Positions 10,856 through 23,940 of a stretch of 64,000 bases of DNA are shown here, piece by piece. This DNA is from Macrotrachela quadricornifera (taxonomy: Eukaryota; Rotifera; Eurotatoria; Philodinida; Philodinidae): assembly GCA_022393335.1 (NCBI GenBank), contig JAJEKB010021989.1:28015-92014 (forward strand). Reading direction: 5' to 3'. Every line of letters begins with the position of its first letter. The first letter of the stretch is position 1. Below the pieces are notes generated by a model. It saw only the letters and a list, made by a program, of their open reading frames with translations, made no database searches and was not told where the DNA came from. The position numbers and the translations under genes are program-made.

Positions 10856-13800
10856 ATGAATCGTCGACGTCGTACGTTTGTTGTTCTTATAGCAAGTGCT
10901 GCAGCAGCAGCAACAACATTTGGTCTACATCGTTTAACTCATCGACAACAAGATAGTTCTTCTAATGAATTAAATTCAAATGTAAATAAATCAGATGATT
11001 TATCATTAAAAATACTTGAATCAAAACTTAATTTAACTGATAATTTATTAAAAAATAACGATGATAATTCATATATATCAGCTGAACCATCCGATGCAAT
11101 ACTAACAGCAGTTTATCATTTAGCTTTACATTATGTAAAACAAACACAATCAAAAAATATTCATATACGTGAACGTGGTCTTAGTCATTTGGCTAAGTTG
11201 AAAAATTTACCTTCAAGTTATTATTCAGTAATTGGTCAAAAACTTGACTATCATTCGGCTATACAATTAGCACGAACATATGAAGCTAATTCAAATTTAT
11301 TTCCTTCTGGTCCACCATATGTATTTTTAATTAGAAATAAAAAAGTTCTTGCGACAAATAAAATAGAAAATGTTAATGATGATGATGTACTTTTATATAC
11401 AATAAGAGAATTTCTTGATAAATTAATTGATAATGATAAATATCCATTGGATATTTTAAGTAATCATTATCTTACATTGGTATGTGAAAATGAATTTATT
11501 TTAATTTTGATTTTTTTAATTTAATTTATTAGTTAAAATCTTATTTGGATGAAGTTAATTCTCAAACTGTATTTGATCTTGTTCAACATTTTGAACCTGA
11601 ACATGCTGATATGTCATCAAAAGCTATAAAACGTTATCGATCAAATCTTGAACTTTATTCAACATTTCTTTATGCACTTCGTGGTTATGCTGATCGTTAT
11701 CCACTTGATGTTATTCATTTAAATGGTTTACAAATATTAAAATATTTATATGAAACAAGAAAAGATAATATATCATTTGTTAGATTTATTGGCAAAGTTC
11801 TTCTTTTACTTAGTCGAGATAAAGAAACACATAATGCATTCTATGCCGTTGGTTTGAGAACATTTTCTATTTCTTATATTAAAATAAATTTTATTTATAT
11901 ATATAGGTTGGGTCAAAATTCTTCATGAAATGGCAATCGATAAGGAAAATATTATTTATTCTTTACTTGCATCAACTATTTTAGCAAATCTGGATCGAAC
12001 AATACATCAAAAGTTAATAGATTAATTTATAATATAATATTATAAAATATTTAATTATAAATATATTTTTAGTGAATTAATTCCTGAAGAAAAAATATCT
12101 TCTACGAATAATATTACCCATCCAAATATACCATCCGAAATTAGTAATATTGAATTAAGTGAAGCAGAACACAAAGTAGAAGAAAAGAAAGAAATCGTAC
12201 TTGAAAATCAATCATCGTCAAAACAGTCAAGTATTGTCGATAAAGTCGTGCGTAATATATGGTATACACGACCAGTTATTGATGAAGGTAGCATAGCTGA
12301 TGAGGAAGAAACTCAAACAAATACAGATGAACATATTGAAAAAGAAATAATTGCACCAGATATTGATACAAGTCATGTGATAAACACAGACAATAAAGTA
12401 AATGAAGATGAGAAGAAAAAAATAAAAGAACAAGAACAAGAACAATCACCTCCAAACCCACCATGGATTAATGATCAAGTATATGGAGATAAAGTGAGTG
12501 TATTATGATTCTCTCTATAGTTATAGTAGAATGTTTATACTATCCATCGTATATTTTAAAGGTATTATGTTTGATCTTTGGTATTATGTAGATTTAGACT
12601 TATCTACAGGTAATGCTCCGAATCAGCTTTTCAAAAGTATATGTATTGCATTGTTGCATATATTTGGTGTTTCGTTTTATCTATGTAATGATCCCTAACG
12701 ATGTGTAGTAAGCTCATTTCTGAAAACTGGAGTAAATGAAGAAGAAGAATTCTACATTAGAATATAATTATTAAACAGATGAGTAATTATTTTTAATATT
12801 ATATTTTATTTTCTATAATTAAAAGAAAAAATATTCTTTTCTTTTTATTTAATACAATTAATTGTTTTCATTTTAGGTTATTTTATTCAGTCCAACAATG
12901 TATAATATTCGACAAATTGATCCTGATGTAAGATGGCATCAAGAACCTCTTGTTGATATTATTTTTGTAAATTAATTTTTTTCTATTTGATATATATTTT
13001 TTTTTTTGAAAATTTTTTATTTATAGTTTCATGGTTTAGCTGGTTCAGCTTTTAAAACATGGCGTCAAGAATCGGCACATATAGAAATTAAACCAACAGA
13101 ATCATTACCATCATCATCACCCTTAGAAGAAAAAAGATCATCTGTAACTGATGAAATTCCTGTAGAAGAAAGTGATGAAATATTAAATATTAGTGAAGAA
13201 ACAATTTGGAATGAATCAAAAACAAAGATTTCAGTACCTATTTCAAATATAAATGAAGATCATCCATCATCATGTTGGCCAAGAGATTGGTTAAGTAAAG
13301 ATGTTCCAACATCACATATACGTATGTTAGCTGTTGATTATGAATCTCGAGTATCTGAATGGGAAGTTCAATCAATACCACGAAATGTTATTCGACGAAC
13401 AATGCACGATCGAGCACAAGAAATTGCTGAACAATTAAAACGAGCTGGAGTTGGAAAACGACCAATTATATGGGTAAAATAAAGATATTTTATTTTATTT
13501 TATTTTATATTTAAATTGTGTATTAAGATATCTCATTCAATGGGTGGATTATTAACAAAATATATTTTAACTAATGATGAAAATGAAGAATTACGAACAA
13601 ATACTCGTGGTTGTGTTTTCTTTTCAGTACCACATTTTGGTGCTGAATTAGGTTTGTTTAAATTTATTATTATTCATCATTTTATATACATGTATTCAAG
13701 TATATTTTTAATATTAAGATATTATACAAATGCTTAATTTACTATAACTACTGTCTATTTAAAAATAGAATGAATTCAGTTATTATTTGTTGAATAATTC

Positions 13801-15240
13801 TACAATGCTTCTAGCTGTTGAGCTCGGATTTATGACATTAGAAAGTGAATAGAAGAAGAGTGCAAGTTTACCAAAGAATTAGAATACTTGAAAGATTTCC
13901 TAGATGGTTTAAGAAAGTTCTTGAAAAATGATTCTCTGATTCAATCGAACAGCTGTATTATTGGATAGATATTGGACTATAATATGCCTAAATTAAAATA
14001 AAAAATACATTGAATTAAAGAGAATCAGACAGAAATATTGCACAAATCTCTTGAAGACTCATAGGAAATTTAATTAGATGCAACATGTAAAAATGTTCGA
14101 AATAGTTTTTTTTTCTATCTGTGTTCTTGGAATTACATTTTATTAGTAATCATTTTACATTAAGTAGAGTTTCTTTTTCAAAGTTTTTAAAATCAAAAAT
14201 TCAATTAATTTATCACTAAGCAACCAAAAATTGAATGCATTCTAATTTAATTATTTATCAGTATAGCCTATAGATGACATCATAATAAAAGAATTCAAAT
14301 CTCTTCATTTCAATTCAGTCAAATGAGCTGAATTTTTTATTAGTAGTAGAATTTTATTCAGATTTGTTTTTCTTACAGACAATGTAAGCAAATACTTCTA
14401 TTAAGTATTACTAATAGCTATACAAAAAAACTCCTTTTAACATTGTCAAGTAAGAAAAATATATATGAAGTATTTTACATGTTTATATGCTAAAACTTGT
14501 GTCCAATCATTAAAATCCTCTGGACATCTATTTATTTACTTTTTAACAAATAGTACTTTTCATATTTAAATATTCAAAATATTATAACTGTTGGCATTTA
14601 AACTAAATATTTCTAGGAATTTGCATTAATACTAGATTATTAAAGATGAACACTGAGAAATTCTTTATAGGATGCTTCACATATATTTTCCTAATTTCAT
14701 AATCGATACAAATTTCAACTCATTTAATTGAATCGAACTTAAAGATATTTGAAAATTTTTATAATAATATTAATTACAATTTTTTTTTTTATTTAAATTT
14801 ATTTAGCATCATTTGGTATTCGTCATGCATTTATTGTTCGACCAACAGTTGAAATTGAAGAATTACAACCAAATAGTAAAAATCTTCTTAATTTACATGA
14901 ACGTTTTCTTGATATACTTAAAACTCATGATACTATAAAAATAATAAGTTTTGCTGAAAATGAAAAAACAACATTTTCATTACGTTATCAAACTGTTGTT
15001 GTACCATCAGAAAGTTCACAAATAAATATTGGAAAATTTTATATATTAAATAAAAATCATATATATATATGTAAACCAAATTCAAAAAATACTATTGAAT
15101 ATCAAGAAATACTTGATCTTATTCGAACAATTTATTTACAACGTAAAAATGAATTAAAAAGTGAACAACTTAAAACAACAGAAGAATTTCTTAATAATTT
15201 ATACATGTTTTCTTCACCTACAGAAGATGATATGCAATAA
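10856..15240 (+). CDS. SERAC1: SERAC1-like alpha/beta-hydrolase (phosphatidylglycerol remodelling)
   Basis: Eight exons: 10856-11479, 11533-11851, 11907-12012, 12073-12493, 12877-12966, 13027-13473, 13528-13651 and 14807-15240, totalling 854 aa (human SERAC1 is 654). Residues 1-30 form an Arg-rich start and hydrophobic segment suited to mitochondrial/ER targeting. A helical repeat-like region follows, then an acidic Glu/Lys-rich insert around residues 350-490. The lipase fold carries FHGLAGSAFKTWRQ (about 521), a second Ser/Glu-rich insert, and the nucleophile motif ISHSMGGLL (serine about 673) followed by TRGCVFFSVPHFGAEL. The C-terminal NKNHIYICKP supplies the likely catalytic His. Human SERAC1 acts at mitochondria-ER contacts in phosphatidylglycerol remodelling and cholesterol trafficking. 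The two hydrophilic inserts explain the extra length. Introns are 50-61 bp except 12494-12876 (383 bp) and 13652-14806 (1155 bp, nothing recognised inside). First gene of the tight plus-strand cluster; COPS5 starts 127 bp after its stop. Confidence 0.92.
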
Positions 15241-15366
15241 GATCCTTTTTTTTTTCTTATTTTTAGAAGTATTTTTTGTATATTAAAATGATCGAATATG
15301 TGTGTTCCTTGTTTCTTTTTTTTTCTTTTGTAGAAATTTTTATATTCAAGCTTTTGATATTTTTAG
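15241..15366 (+). promoter_or_regulatory. Intercistronic region with acceptor site adjoining the COPS5 start
   Basis: 126 bp between the SERAC1 stop and the COPS5 ATG, rich in T tracts, ending in TTTTTAG directly before the ATG (AG at 15365-15366). It contains ATTAAA-like but no exact AATAAA signal. The layout matches a trans-splice acceptor between cistrons of an operon, though a 5'UTR intron acceptor would look the same. Confidence 0.5.
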
Positions 15367-17631
15367 ATGGCATCAAAAAATAATAATGCAAAAGAAAATT
15401 TGAATCAATTTGAAAAAATTAATTCAATTCAAGAGATTTCATCGGCTGATGAAATTTATACGTATGATGCTAGTGTTCAACAATCAATTTTACAAAGTCG
15501 TCCATGGTTACAAAAGTAAATATTAATAAATTAAAATTTTAAAAATTATTTTTTTTTTGTTTTTAAAGTCCAAATTATTTTAAACGATGTAAAATATCAG
15601 CTTTAGCTTTATTAAAATTAGTAATGCATGCTCGTTCAGGTGGTACATTAGAAGTAATGGGCATGTTATTAGGAAAAATTGATGGAGAAAATATGATTGT
15701 TATGGATGCATTTGCTTTACCCGTGGAGGGAACAGGTAAAATATTAAATTATAAAAGATTTTTTTTTAAAAGAAAATTAAAAATACTAATGATTTCGTTT
15801 TTTTGTGGAGAATATATTTGAAAATTCATAGAATGCTATGAAAGAATAGAGAAATAGAACAAAAGGAGAAATCTATAATACATAATGAATACAAGAGAGA
15901 AAAGAAGAATAAAAATGGACACTAGAGGTTTAAACAAACCTACTTTGCCTAGATCTGCTCGATCTGTGAACTCTTTCAGTCTATCTCTGCCTGATATACG
16001 TTTTCATCAATCTGTTTGGCCTTCTTGTCACGGTCTATGTCATGTTTTATATACTAATATTGTGATAGTATTTGAATGAATGTTTATAAGAAGGCGAGGA
16101 AATCATATTAATCGATATGAAATGATTAGAGAAAACATTTATGAATTGAGAATTCTATACATTTGCAGAGGAGACATAAAAATGAAACGTAAAATTTAGA
16201 TTAAAAAAAATCTAGTTTTTATCATGAACATCTTGAATAGATTTATGAATTAATTGAAGAGGATAATAAGATTTAGTGAATAATTTATATAAAGTAATAA
16301 TAACAAACCATTTTAATACATGAACAGTGACTTAGTTCAATAGATTGAGAAATAGTATGAGTAATCATAACTATATTCAAGCTGAATGATAAAAAGTTTA
16401 CTTTTGATATTGTACGATTAAAAATATATGCACTTTATCATTTCATGACCATGTTTTCTATTAAAAAAAATGAAACTTTCTGTTGAAAATCTTGGCCTGC
16501 TTGGAATTCTGATGGACACACATGATCATATACATAAAAGGAAATAGTTTTATGACCAGATCTGAAGAGGATATAGATCGCAACAATATTCAGTTAGTTT
16601 TATATTGCTCTATTTTTTAATAATGATTTGAAGAATAGAATTAAGCGATAAAAATCTGAGAAAAAAAAGAAACAATGATATTTTGTACTGTTGTTTTTTT
16701 GAAATATTTCTAAACTAAAATTTTCATATTTTGAAAAGAAGATTTATTTATTAATATTTAATATTTTAGAAACTCGTGTTAATGCACAACAAGAAGCTTA
16801 TGAATATATGAGTTCATATATTCTATCGGCTAAAGAAGTAAATCGTCCAGAAAATGCTATTGGATGGTATCATTCACATCCAGGTTATGGATGTTGGTTA
16901 TCTGGTATTGATGTTGATACTCAAATGCAAAATCAACAATATCAAGATCCATTTGTTGCTATTGTTGTAAGAAAAATATATTTCAATAGAAAAAGAAAAA
17001 TAGAAACATCTAATATTTATATATAGGTCGATCCAACTCGTACAATTTCTGCTGGTAAAGTAAATATTGGTGCATTTCGTACATATCCAAAAGGGCATAA
17101 AGCTGAAAATGAAGCTATTGAATATCAACCAATACCATTAAATAAAATCGAAGATTTTGGTGTTCATTGTAAACAATATTATCCACTTGAAGTATCGTTT
17201 TTTAAATCATCACTTGATAAACGTCTTCTTGAACATTTATGGAATCGTTATTGGGTTAGCACATTAAGGTTTGTTTGTAATTATAATGTTTAGTATTCTT
17301 ATTTAATTTTTAAATTTATTTAAAGTACATCAACATTATTAACAAATGCAGATTATATAACTGGTCAAATAAATGATGTAGCTGATAAACTTGAACAAGC
17401 AGAAAGTCATTTAGGACGAACAAGTTTTGTACCATTAATGGAACAAGATAAAAAACAAGATGATAAATTAGCTAAAGCTGCTAAAGATTGGTAAATTAAA
17501 GAATTAATGAATTTTTTTTTAAATATTTTCTTTATTTATTTAGTACAAAAACAGCTGTAGAAGCAGTTAATTCATTAATGTCACAATTAATTAAAGAACG
17601 TTTATTTAATCAAGTGAATTTTCATAATTAA
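15367..17631 (+). CDS. COPS5: COP9 signalosome subunit 5 (CSN5/JAB1), JAMM deneddylase
   Basis: Six exons: 15367-15515, 15569-15735, 16770-16966, 17027-17268, 17326-17490 and 17544-17631, giving 335 aa (human 334). CSN5 is the zinc metalloprotease of the COP9 signalosome that removes NEDD8 from cullins. The JAMM site is complete: Glu78 in LEVMGMLLG, then [14 protein letters not shown] with His140, His142 and Asp153; human residues are 76, 138, 140 and 151, so the register is shifted by two. FRTYPKGHK and [12 protein letters not shown] follow, with a helical C-terminus ending near RLFNQVNF. Introns are 53-60 bp except 15736-16769 (1034 bp, nothing recognised inside). An AG acceptor abuts the ATG. 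It sits second in the tight same-strand cluster; the next ATG is 127 bp after its stop. Confidence 0.98.
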
Positions 17632-17757
17632 ATATATATTCATGAATAAATTTTTTATATTGACATTATTTGAGAATAAAATCAATTGCGTCTTTTATGA
17701 ATATTTCTTTTTAGATATTTTTTTCTTTAATAAAATCTAATTAAATCGATATTATTA
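17632..17757 (+). promoter_or_regulatory. Intercistronic region (COPS5 to membrane protein gene)
   Basis: 126 bp with two AATAAA-type poly(A) signals soon after the COPS5 stop, followed by TTTCTTTTTAG (AG at 17713-17714), 43 nt before the next ATG. Poly(A) signal followed by a pyrimidine-rich acceptor is the order expected for operon processing by cleavage and trans-splicing. Confidence 0.5.
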
Positions 17758-19387
17758 ATGTCAAAGGAAAACTTTTTATTTGTACAAACAAATACAAATC
17801 AAAAAAAAATAAATAATAAATCTTCTTCATCATCAATGATTAATATTAATAAATTATCATTATTATCATTTTGGATTAATAAAGATAAAATTCGTTATGC
17901 TATTACATCATTGTATCTTCTACGTACTTGTTCAATTTCAACACCGAATTTATCAATTATGTAACTATTATTTATTTGATTTTATATCGTTTGTAATTTA
18001 AAAAGAAAAATCAATTAAGTTATTATAAGAATAAGTCAATCATCATTATGTATTGAAATCTTCGGTGAAATTCTGTTATATTCAAGTTCTAGAACTACAA
18101 ATTTTGGAACTAAATTCTGTTCAGGTAATGATTAAATGACATTATTTAAATATTCTCATCCTAATCTATGGCAATCTTTCTATAAATAATTAAGAATTTT
18201 AAAGAAATAATTTTTTTGTATCTTTTCATAATAGTGAATAAAATAAATTTCTTGTTCGTTTTTTTGGGTGTATTCTACTAAGGCTTAAGATTACCGATAT
18301 ACCTATTCTGATTCTTAGCTTGAAATCGAAATTACTTAGAATTGATTTAGTATATGTAGCGATGGTTGAATAGGAATTGACTGCAATCGACATAGAAACG
18401 AAGTTGAAATTGATGTAGAATTGAAATTTTTAATTAGTTAAGTAGATTTTTCATAAATTTTGAATAAGCCGATGACATTTCGTTTACATTGGTATCTTTA
18501 CCTTCAGAAATCTCTTTGTTTAAAAAAGAATTTTAATTCTAGACTTATTTCAATCAAATTTAGATCAATCCGAATTTCAGAAATTAGAACGAACTTGAAA
18601 CGAAATTACTACATCCGCCTTTGTAATAACTTGTTTATATTCTTAATAGTACTTCGATGCAATCTTCTGATTTTCTTTATTCCAAATGTACACATATATG
18701 TATCACATACCATAAAATATTAGCGAGATTCCTCTTTCCTAGAGAGTAATACATTAAAGGAGAAAAAAGAAAAAAATATAAAAATGCAGTGCATACCATA
18801 AAAACAGATAAGATTAAACAAAACACGAATAGACAAAGTAATAAAATACCAAATAATATAAGTAGAGCTATATCATGCCTAATATTCATAACATAATCAA
18901 TTTTCGTGCATAACTCATAATCACTTTATTCAAGATTAATAAAGGATAAAAAACTAGAAGTACATAAAATTTTCTTGCTTTATAAAACTTATTAAATATT
19001 GGTTTTTTAAAGAAAGTATTTATCATATTATTTCCAACTTAATATTAAAATTATTGAGAATTATATATTTCAAATCATAGGATATTTGGTTCATCTTCAA
19101 TTTATTTTACTGAATTAACATTTTGGTTATCAAATATTGGGCTTAATTGGCTTTTATATAAAAGTAATCATTTATCAAAATTTTCAATTGAAAAACGTTT
19201 AACATATTCATCATTTCTCTCAACAATTTTTAATTTTGGTACAATTATGATTGTTAATAATATTAATCATTTTTTCGGTCGAAATGAATTCTTAAGACTT
19301 ATATCTAGTTTAACATTATCGAGTTGTTTATTATCGATTGGTTATATTTATCTAGATGACCTTAATGATGATGATAATAATAATTAA
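17758..19387 (+). CDS. Unrecognised multi-pass membrane protein, 169 aa
   Basis: Two exons, 17758-17960 and 19081-19387, joined in phase across a 1120-bp intron (GTAACT ... CATAG). The first 35 residues are Lys/Asn/Ser-rich and probably cytosolic. A KDKIRYAITSLYLLRT amphipathic stretch follows, then two or three hydrophobic segments: IYFTELTFWLSNIGLNWLLY, LSTIFNFGTIMIVNNI and LISSLTLSSCLLSIGYIYL. The tail is Asp/Asn-rich. I do not recognise the family; the layout of a helix pair after a short amphipathic segment is loosely reminiscent of peroxisomal or ER small membrane proteins, but that is speculation. Support for it being real: the frame stays open across both exons, the membrane segments are well spaced, and it is sandwiched between COPS5 and SLC35C1 in a tight same-strand cluster. 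Confidence 0.65.
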
Positions 19388-19429
19388 TAAATAATAATAA
19401 TTTTCTTTTCTAGATTATATTTGATAATA
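19388..19429 (+). promoter_or_regulatory. 42-bp intercistronic region with TTTTCTAG acceptor
   Basis: Only 42 bp separate the stop of the membrane protein from the ATG of SLC35C1. It contains an AATAAA overlapping the stop region, then TTTTCTTTTCTAG (AG at 19411-19412) 17 nt before the ATG. There is too little room for an independent promoter, so shared transcription with trans-splicing is the simplest reading. Confidence 0.6.
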
Positions 19430-22080
19430 ATGAGTAATAGTTCCTATATATTACTGAATAATTCTACAAGTAATTCCGATGTTATAATGCCAGCTAAAGA
19501 ATCTGCACCATCACAACCTTTATCCATAGGAATTAATACAAATGCAGATAAACTTAAAAATAGTTATAGACAAATAGCAATTGCTGTATCACTCTATTGG
19601 TATGAACAATTTTAATTTAATTTCTTTCTACATTGAAATATTATTTAGGTTTGTTTCAATTACTATGGTATTTTTGAATAAATATTTACTTAGTTCAAAT
19701 AATGTGAAGGTACAAAATATTTTATTTTCATTATCTTTTATATTGAGAATATTTTATTGTTTTCTAGCTTGATGCACCACTTTTTATAACATGGTACCAA
19801 TGTGTAGTGACAGTTGGAATTTGTGGTATACTTGGAAATTTAAATAGAAGTGTAGCTGTTTTAAAAGATTTTCCCTCGTTTAAAATTGATCTTAAAATTG
19901 CACGTGATGTCAGTAAATAAGTTTGAGTTTTTGAATTGAATTAAAATAAACACAAAATATTTTTGTATAGGTTCTACCACTTTCTGTAATGTTTGTGGCT
20001 ATGATAATATTTAATAATTTAACGTTAAAATATTTAACTGTATCATTTTATATGGTTGGTCGATCATTAACTACTGTTGCTAATGTGGTATGTTATTAAT
20101 TAAAGTTTAGAAATGACTTCTATTTAATTGATCAGTAATTGATTTAAAAAGATTTAGTATTTACGATTATGCATGTGGATCTCGATCTTCCTGTATAGGT
20201 TGGCGATTGCAAAAATTCTCTCTGAACTACATTGTCAGCTCAAGTTTCGATTATTCAAAACGAGAAAATTCAGTTTCGGATGTATTCGCAAAGTAGAATG
20301 CGAAAACAGAAACGTTAATCATCAGATAAATATGAAAATTTCAGATATATTATGCAAAATTTTCACGATTGAATTGTTGAGATTAAAGAATGAAGTGACT
20401 TTTCGCGGTGTCTACTCAAGTCGGCTTTCGGTTTCCGTTTCTTAAGACTGTCTCTCTACCTTTCTGACAGTAGCATCAATATCCAGCACTCGAGCTCGTA
20501 ACTACAACCAAACTCTACACTCTGCAATTAATTTCATACCTACTAATTATGAGTTTTCTCAGCAAATATGATTGTTATCGAGCACTAAATTTTGTACATA
20601 ATACATCAAAAAATTATACTGATCGTTTAGAAGAAAATCCTGATTATTTGATTTGTATCCTTGAAAAATTACAATGAATTATATTTTTATTTTAGGTTTT
20701 TACATATATTATGCTCGGTGAACCAACATCACCTAAAGCTTTAGGTTGTTGTGGTCTTATTATTGGTGGATTTTTTCTTGGTATTGATCAAGAAAATTCG
20801 TTAGGTAAGATATTCGAAATTTGGAAACGTTAATTATGCTAAATCATGCTCGCAAAAGAGCTTCTCAAACTGTCCCAACAAATAATCCAGCTATTTCAGA
20901 AAAAATAAAATGTTTGTCTTTCAAGGCATTATATAACAAGATGTCTTTATATATATTTTAGAGAAATCGAAATGAATATAAGCAAGATAACATCTCAAGA
21001 AAGAAGTATTTTTATCTGAATTCTTTAAAAACATAATAGTCTTTTCGGTTGCAAATTTAGACTGACAAAGAAATTGTTTAATCCCTTTTACTGAAGTAGT
21101 TTTCTATTATTTTTCTTTTTTGCCACCTCTTTTGTAATTCTTTACATATTCACACATTCTCTACATAGAAGACTATCGTTAATAAGCATATCAAAATATT
21201 TATGATCATGCGCAATCATTTTTTTGATTATTTCAGTCGACATTCTTTCATGATTACGCCTACCATTTTCAAGATTAATCTCCATTTTTATTATAAGATA
21301 GTAATTAAAAATAATTAATAGAATCATTATTGACAAATAATAGCTACTATGTATAAATAAATATTCAATTAAGAAAAAATATAAGAAACACGTAGCAGCG
21401 ATATGAAAAAAATCAAGATTCGATTTTGCATTTAAGACTAAAAGACTATAAAACTTTGAATAACATATCTTATAAATATATTTCATATTTGTAGGTACTC
21501 TTTCAGCATTTGGTGCATTTTGTGGTATAGCATCAAGTGTATTTGTAGCATTAAATGCTATATATACAAAACGATCTTTACCATGTGTTGACAAAAATGC
21601 TTGGCGTTTATGTTTATATAATAATTTTAATGCTTGTATTCTATTTCTTCCCTTAATGCTTATTTTTGGTGAAGTACCAGCTGTTTTTAATTATTCAAAA
21701 ATTTTTAATATACCATTTTGGTTTGCAATGACAGCAGCTGGTTTTCTTGGTTTTTCAATGAGTTATGTAACTGCTTATCAAATACAAGTGACGAGTCCAT
21801 TAACACATAATGTATCTGGTACAGCAAAATCTTATGTACAAACATTAATAGCTGTTCTTGTTTATACTGAAGTAAAAATGATTAAAAATACAAATTTATT
21901 TTTTTATTTTGTTTTTTTTTCCTTCTTTTATAGACAAAAACAACACTATGGTGGATGTCAAATATATTTGTTCTTGGTGGTTCTGGTCTATTTGCACATG
22001 TTCGAGCGAAAGAAATGGAAAAAGAACACAATTCAAATAGTACTATTGATAATAATTCCAATGTATCAGCACCAAAGTGA
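19430..22080 (+). CDS. SLC35C1: GDP-fucose transporter (SLC35C1)
   Basis: Seven exons: 19430-19599, 19649-19709, 19768-19908, 19971-20087, 20696-20804, 21495-21871 and 21934-22080, giving 373 aa (human 364). It imports GDP-fucose into the Golgi in exchange for GMP, feeding luminal fucosylation. Matches to SLC35C1 run throughout: [89 protein letters not shown] and [17 protein letters not shown], with about ten membrane helices. Two introns are large (20088-20695, 608 bp; 20805-21494, 690 bp) with no feature seen inside. The stop TGA is at 22078-22080, with AATAAA signals near 22318-22336. It is the last gene of the plus-strand cluster and converges with the methyltransferase gene. Confidence 0.96.
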
Positions 22081-22592
22081 TAAATCTCGATAAAAAAAAA
22101 ACATTCGACATATAAAGAATCTCTGAGCTTTTATTATTATTAAAATAAGGAAATAGTTTTTTTTGTTTTTAATTAATCTTTTTTGTTTTTTTTGCCGTTT
22201 TAATACCATTCGATTATGCTACTGTGATCATTTATTCTCGTATTTATTCATTTGTCTGTGGTTGATAAACAAAGATGAAATTTATTTATCTTATTCACTT
22301 TTAGATTTTTAATATTAAATAAAATTTCAAAATAAATTTTTTCTTTTTCTAACGATCAATTGAGCATTTAGTTGTATCTGAACGCATGTATTTTTGCGAT
22401 GATTTAACTGGTGTTCGAATAATACCTGAGACTATCATTGACTTTTATAGTTATTTTGTTCATTTAATTCAGGATAGTGTGAAGACATATTTAACAACAA
22501 TGTATTTGCTTAATTATTATGTCAATAATATATTTAAATATATATATATATATATAACTAATCAAGAAGAACAAAAAAAATAAACAAATGAT
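22081..22592. other. Convergent 3' spacer
   Basis: The 512 bp between the stops of SLC35C1 and the minus-strand methyltransferase. It holds AATAAA-type signals and a TA microsatellite near 22540-22556. No gene is seen. Confidence 0.6.
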
Positions 22593-23940
22593 TCACATAC
22601 AATTAGATTTTTTTCGTCCGATAAAATAAACACCATGTTCAGAACATTGTGAATGTATTTGTCGTTTTGTTTGATTATAATTAATATAAAGTGGTTCAAA
22701 TTGATCAAGAAATCTATCAATAATCCATTTAGTTATTCGTATTGGATGTAAATGTTCAGCACTATCAAGTACACAATCTCCTTGTTTAGGATAATCATAC
22801 CATCGTTCATGAAATATAAGTAAACCATTATCTTCTAATAAATCATATAAACCACGAAAATATTCTAATGCATCATGAACATGTTCAACAACATTAATAG
22901 ACATTAAAGCTGAATAATATTCAGATGAATTTGATATAGATTTATTTTCACGGCGTTTTTTCATTAAAATTTCAATAGATTCTGGTATAATTGATACGGG
23001 ATAACCACGAAGATGACCACCACGATATGCACAATTATTTAATTTCATATAATCTAATGCATTTGGTTCAATAAGTGTTATTTTTTTTATTAAACGAAAT
23101 GGTGTTAATAAATATTGTATTTGTGTAAATGGACCAGCACCAATTTCAATAATTGATTTTATATTTAATGGAATTATTTTATAACCATAAAAACCTTCAA
23201 TATGTTCATAAAGACGATCATCAAGTGTCATTGGATTATCTTTCCAATAATCAAGTTCATTATTAAGTGATTTACGCCAAAATATTTGTGGTACTTGTGT
23301 TATACCAGTTAAACGATGATAGAAACATAGAAATAAACAAGATGTATTCCATTCTTGTTGAGCAAGTCGAGATTTTGAACATTCTTGTTTTATTTGTTTA
23401 ATTAAAGAATGAGTCCATTGAATTTCATGTATATCTGATGGACAATGAGATCGATAAGTCTGAAAGAGATTAGAATTTATATACATTCAGTAATTAAATG
23501 AAGATATTTCTAAAACTTTTATCTACTTAAACATATTTATTTTATTAAAACTATTCTTCTTCGTTTATTCAATGCTACAAAATGTTTTTTTCTAAATCTT
23601 TATTATCTATTTTGAAGATTATTTTTTTTCATACTTCATTTTTCAGTTGTATTTCACATTGATCTCCAGCAAATCCTGGATAACAAACAGGTTGATCAAA
23701 AAAACATTCACCATGATTAATAATTACTAATGAAGATTTTGAACAATGACAATTTAATGATGATGATGTAAATGTAGTTAAATTTGTTGTTTTTATATCG
23801 TCTGAATTCAAAACTTGGTTTAAAAGATAAAATAAAACTAATGGAATAGTAAAAAGTCCAAGAATAAGTATAAAAATTTGTTGTTGTCGTTGACGTCGTC
23901 GTTGTCGCCTAAACGGCTGCCATTTTCGATAACATTTCAT
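22593..23940 (-). CDS. Type II membrane protein: EGF-like module plus SAM-dependent methyltransferase
   Basis: Two exons, 23635-23940 and 22593-23459, join in phase 0 across a 175-bp intron (GTATGA ... TTTCAG) to give 390 aa. Residues 1-21 are strongly basic (Arg/Gln-rich) and 22-44 form one hydrophobic helix, so the rest should face the Golgi/ER lumen or outside. Cysteines at about 64, 66, 79, 86 and 95, ending CYPGFAGDQCE, resemble the end of an EGF-like module. The second exon is a class I methyltransferase: SAM-binding motif IIEIGAGPF (about 205-213), an acidic residue in TLIEPNALDYM, a MSINVVEHVHDALEYF motif and LLEDNGLLIFHERW. The substrate is unknown; a glycan or secreted small molecule would suit a luminal enzyme. 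An acceptor-like CAG lies 3 nt before the ATG. Read alone, the second exon would look like a soluble enzyme; the spliced join is inferred from perfect phase and signals. Confidence 0.78.
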
